64,000 nucleotides of DNA from Ciona savignyi (taxonomy: Eukaryota; Chordata; Ascidiacea; Phlebobranchia; Cionidae): assembly GCA_000149265.1 (NCBI GenBank), contig CH003444.1:709194-773193 (forward strand). The letters run 5' to 3'. A program made the position numbers and the translations under genes. How positions within the stretch are numbered: position 1 is the stretch's first letter; each line of letters opens with the position of its first letter. The notes beneath the pieces are model-generated. The model did not search any database. It was given only the letters and a program-made list of their open reading frames with translations, and was not told where the DNA came from. Positions 59,945 to 64,000 of the stretch are shown in pieces.

Positions 59945-62900
59945 ATGTTGATAATTGTGCAAGAATTGGATGCATTGGCAGCAAAATATTCTGAAAATCA
60001 GGTATTTTTATTTGAAATATTTTGTGAAAATTTTAATAAATATATTTTATTATATATAATAAATAAAATTAACAAAGCTATTGTAGTGTGTTGTAAGTAA
60101 TTAAGACACTGCTACTATTGTAGTTCAACCCATTAATCTACTGGGTTTGGCAATGTCCGCCAAATATTTTGCTCAAAGACAACAATGTTTCCATGAAGAG
60201 GTGACACACCAACCCACTAACCTGAACAGCCAGATACTGAGCTGTATCCGTCATAATAACTAAAGCAGGCATGTATCTTCGCCACCTTGACTGACTGGTA
60301 TTCAGAAAGCTTTGAGTTTTGGTTCCTTTGTTCCACCTACAAACCTAAGGTCAACCATGGCAACGCACCAAATTGCAGAAATCTGCATTGTGGAGTCTGA
60401 GTTCTAATCTGCCATGGCCCGTTGTGCTGTGTGGTGTTTCATGTTCAATTTGTCTTCTTGTTTCAACTGTAATTGGAATCTCTGGGAGGTGAGATGACTT
60501 AGTTTGGTTCCAATTAGAATTATAGTCGACTTATATGAGTTTTGTAACATAGAACTTGCAGTTTTTTTAATAATCTATTTGAAGTGCTACATTGCAGTTC
60601 ATCCGTGGTTGTTGGTATTTTGCTACTTCTTATTTTGGCTCTGAATATTTCGGCCCATATTTGGAGTGAAGGTCAAAAGAGAAAACATTTTACAAACAAA
60701 TTAACGGCGCTTGGTCAAGTTATAAGAGGTATGGTGCAGCAAGGATTGCTATAGTGGCATTGTGTGGTGTTGAGGTCAACCAGAGAATGCTAATATTGTT
60801 GGTAACTTAATAAAAAATAGTAGTTCTGAAATGTGAGGCTGTTGTATGTATAGTTAATATTACAACAGTTGTGGTCAAGTCATTTTAAATTTACTGATTA
60901 AGGCAATGTCTGCTATGTTCATTTAAATTTACTAATTAAGTCAATGTATGTTAAGTCAAAACATGGTGAAAGTATTTAGTATAAATATTCAACCTAATAT
61001 CTGCATGGTCTTATACTCTATACTTATTCGTTGAACCATGTAGTCAGACATCAAAACCTAACCAACATATTTCTTTGACAATTTATTTAAAACTTGCAGT
61101 TGTTTTGAACAGATGCCCTTGAAGAATCCTCTTTCGTTAAGATATTGGAGGAATTCGTGTTGTCTGTTGGTGTTGGAGGAAGTTCCTTTCTAAACTCTGC
61201 CTCATATAGCCATCTGTACAATCCTCATTATGGTTTGATTCCGTAGTATGTTGTGCACTTTAAATAATATAAAACAAAAATAAAATAATATAAAGGATTT
61301 CGTAATTACATTGAATTCAATATAACATGTACTCTGTGGCTTTCTTTGCGAACCGTGTCACAAAAGAATCAAAAATTTACTCACATTGATCATAACAAAA
61401 GGGTCTGATGCGACAATTTACATAAATAGTAATACAGAGGATGCAACAATAATAAACATGCATTTCTTGTATTTATAGAAATATTGCGTAAAATTATAAT
61501 ATTTTAATTGAGGGTTGCTGATTATTATGTCATTTTTGTATAATAGTTTCGGCCGTATGCACATAAAACCATTTTTTAAAAAACTATTTAAGGTTGTCCC
61601 CTACTAAAATGTTGGGTCTGGCTATACCTTTGTGAATACTGAATATATAACACAAAACTGCTATGTTTACAGACAAAGCCGTATTGTTCCCCACTTCTCT
61701 TGTAGCTACTGATGATATCATAGGACTGTGTGTAGGTCAAAGTTCACCATGTGCTGTAGCGTGTCATCAGGTTGGTAGTTACATTTGTATGTTGTGTGAT
61801 TTTATAGTATTGTAATTTCTAAATACCTAAAGAATATCACACCAAGTGTTAACTACCACTATTTTTAAAACCTATTTTGACAGCCTGCTTTATGTTTGGT
61901 AGGCCTATAAGACAGATCACTAGTTTTAGTAAAATTAAATCATAATTACTTGGAGCTCCATCAATTAAAAATTAATGTATTTATTTTCAGGACTCGTGTA
62001 TCCAGTTGTCAAAGGGTGATACTGTCAACTTGGATGATTTGAAATGTTACAACTGCAGTGATCCATCTTCTTTGCACAAGTGAGATCTTAAAAATGAATT
62101 TTCTTGTTTGTTTAAAGTGGGAATAGTTTTATTATTTGAAATACAACAATCAAAAATACTCTTGCGTGTATTCTGATATTTTCTAACCTCTATACTCATA
62201 TTCAATAGATTGTTGATGGAGTGTAAAACAATATAAATATCATCAAAACATCTCATTTCTCTAGGTTCAAAGTCTTAAAAAGTCCGATAATAGAAGAGAT
62301 ACAAGACTGCTTGGAGACCAAAGCTGAAAGATCAAAACCATCCAAATCAGATTTTGTCTTTTATCGCAAGATTATTATAAGAAATATTGTTTTATTTCTA
62401 ATTCCTTTGTTACTGGTAAGTAACTGTTGTTGCATTGGTTAATATATGTCAATAATTTATGTTACTATATATCCTTACTAAACCATAGCCCTTTCCCCAT
62501 GTTTACTTTTTCTCCCAATTTAGGACTATATCCCTTTCCGTACTTGTACCCCTAATCTTACACCTTATCCCTATTTTCATCTGTATCCATAATCTTTTTG
62601 GACCTAATGTCAAATACTTTTAAATATCACTCAATTGACATTTGACATACATAATTAAAAGAGCAAGAGAAAAATAAATTTAAACATAACTTGAGATATA
62701 GGCACTAAACACCACAAATTTGCAGGTGATATCAATAGTAATAAGTTGTGTATGGTATATGCTTGTTCCTTCGGTGGACACTCAAGGATATCTTCTGCTC
62801 ACACTTCCCAGCCATGTATTCAGTGTTGCCATTTTACCAACTTGTCTTTTAATCCTTCCAATCCTTCCGATTATGTGGCCAATTATTTGGGCAACACTAG

Positions 62901-64000
62901 TGGCTATCGGAGAGGCCAAGACAGTAGCTCCAACTCTAGACAAACAAACTCGACGTGTGAGTTGTTTTCCAATGTTATTTTAGGGTTTCCTCCAGCAAAA
63001 TCTCATTTGTTGTTGCTGTTCAAAATTTGCATTTTTTATTTAAAGAGTTAAACTAGTATAATTCCATATTCTAATCATTACTTTTGTGGGAAAATGCAGG
63101 TTTTTAAGCCAGTTTTTCATGGTATATGTAGAAAAAGATTTGTTTGAGGGTTACCATTTTAAAGTAATTTACTTTATGCTATGCCACCTTGTCTGTACTA
63201 ATAAATGATGAGGTGCTGTGGCTGCATCTAGCATATTATATTTTCCTCTCAATCATTAAATTCGCCTTACAAATTGTAATATGTAATTTAAATTTCCTCT
63301 AGACATGTTTCAACAAATGGCAGGACATTTTGCCTGATATATTGTTTGGGAGAAATTCACTTTTATACAGCGGGTCATTTGAAGCACTGGCAACCCTAAC
63401 GGTGGGTACAACCTGTATTTCTACATGTTTCTCAGTAGTGTTTATGCAAATTACTTTTTTCTTGCTTTTTTATTTAAAATCTCCATCAAAAGAGTTTAAA
63501 TCTAAGATTAGTCTTTCTTTGTTAAACACTTGTTGCATTTTTGATGAAATAATTACTAATTCTTGTCAAGTTAGATGGTTAGCTAAAAGCCGGTAAGATT
63601 ACAACCAGTCAGCAGTTAGTTAATTGTGTTCCCGGCCTAGGCACTAAGGAGATCTAATGAACGTAGTGGAATAATCGATTAAAACAAAATTGTAGCAATG
63701 TCTACATTGCATTTAACACACTGAAAAAAACGACGATGGCCATGAGGTAATCTGACAATTTCACAGGATTTAATGACCATTGAGTTTTTCCATTCCTGAA
63801 AAAGTATGAGTTACCCATACCTGCATACAATCACTTAAATAAATACTGTATTTGTAACAAGGTCTACCCCAGGTGTTGTGTTGTGTTAATAAAGAAGGAA
63901 TTCTATCATGGCCTGAGCCCGCTCCGGAGAAAATATTCTTTCTGAACAAACAAGACCTGGATATTGATGAAGGTGCTGCTACCTGGTGGCTACTAAACCG
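59945..64000 (+). CDS. TMEM94: TMEM94-like P-type ATPase family protein, N-terminal ~404 aa (runs off the window)
   Basis: Multi-pass membrane protein of the ER; mammalian TMEM94 has been described as a P-type-ATPase-like magnesium transporter. Exons: 59945-60001, 60379-60488, 60598-60728, 61113-61232, 61673-61770, 61991-62079, 62265-62415, 62726-62956, 63303-63401, 63873-64000 (incomplete). All phases agree; the donor at 61232 (GTTTGA) was chosen to keep the frame. Four hydrophobic segments are visible: VVLCGVSCSICLLVSTVIGI, VVVGILLLLILALNI, IVLFLIPLLLVISIVI and VAILPTCLLILPILPIMW. The actuator-like part has TSLVATDDIIGLCVGQ. The last exon reads VLCCVNKEGILSWPEP, the position of the family phosphorylation-type motif, here with Asn (63888-63890) where I recall Asp in mammals. 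Confidence 0.9.
60065..60250 (-). repeat. SINE-like repeat copy in TMEM94 intron 1
   Basis: GCTATTGTAGTGTGTTGTAA, AACCCATTAATCTACTGGGT and GGCAATGTCCGCCAAA match the consensus. ACACACCAACCCACTAACC-like sequence forms the tRNA-related end. Confidence 0.65.

Noticed and set aside
61233-61245. Extension of the TMEM94 exon to the better-looking donor at 61246 (GTATGT).
   Set aside because: It would create an in-frame stop (TAA) at the next junction. The weaker donor at 61233 keeps the frame and matches the family.

Overview
This is eukaryotic DNA: AT-rich, with small exons, GT-AG introns mostly of a few hundred bases, AATAAA poly(A) signals and many short non-autonomous transposons. Gene content (an invertebrate-type CHD6-9/Kismet remodeller, a class II-like cytokine receptor, a terminal-complement-like MACPF protein) and several start codons lying just behind 3' splice sites with no convincing upstream exon (a sign of spliced-leader trans-splicing) suggest a tunicate, most likely an ascidian of the Ciona type. 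That assignment is inference; no alignment was run.

Layout. 1-13.97 kb (+): the 3' 25 exons of a CHD6/7/8/9-type chromatin remodeller, ending in two BRK domains and a low-complexity tail. 14.4-20.8 kb (-): a cytokine receptor that converges on the CHD gene; its two FN3 domains, intron phases and LPKxL juxtamembrane box fit class II (IFN/IL-10 receptor) architecture. 20.8-24.2 kb: a divergent intergenic region with a 30-bp tandem array carrying CACGTG E-boxes. 24.2-33.5 kb (+): a TSP1-LDLa-MACPF-EGF protein like terminal complement components, but with a hydrophobic C-terminal tail. 34.8-38.4 kb (+): a LAT-like transmembrane adaptor (tiny ectodomain, one membrane helix, CxxC, tyrosine-rich tail with a YVN GRB2-type site). 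40.4-47.3 kb (+): a receptor with a signal peptide, two C-type-lectin-like domains, a Ser/Thr stalk, a membrane helix and a tail with two consensus ITIMs. 49.8-55.4 kb (+): PDSS2. 55.9-59.3 kb (+): COQ3, so two ubiquinone-synthesis genes sit head to tail. 59.9 kb to the end (+): the N-terminal third of TMEM94.

How the genes work together. The 14-47 kb block reads as an innate-immunity neighbourhood: cytokine receptor, membrane-attack-type effector, membrane signalling adaptor and inhibitory lectin receptor. The 50-59 kb block holds two steps of coenzyme Q synthesis (side-chain synthesis and ring O-methylation), perhaps co-transcribed.

Repeats. A tRNA-derived SINE-like family with a TATCC-type tail occurs at least 16 times. 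There are five hAT-like insertions with 8-bp target duplications (three of them nested in one PDSS2 intron), and a foldback element with a perfect 9-bp duplication inside a SINE copy. All exon coordinates were derived by hand from splice sites and reading-frame phase.
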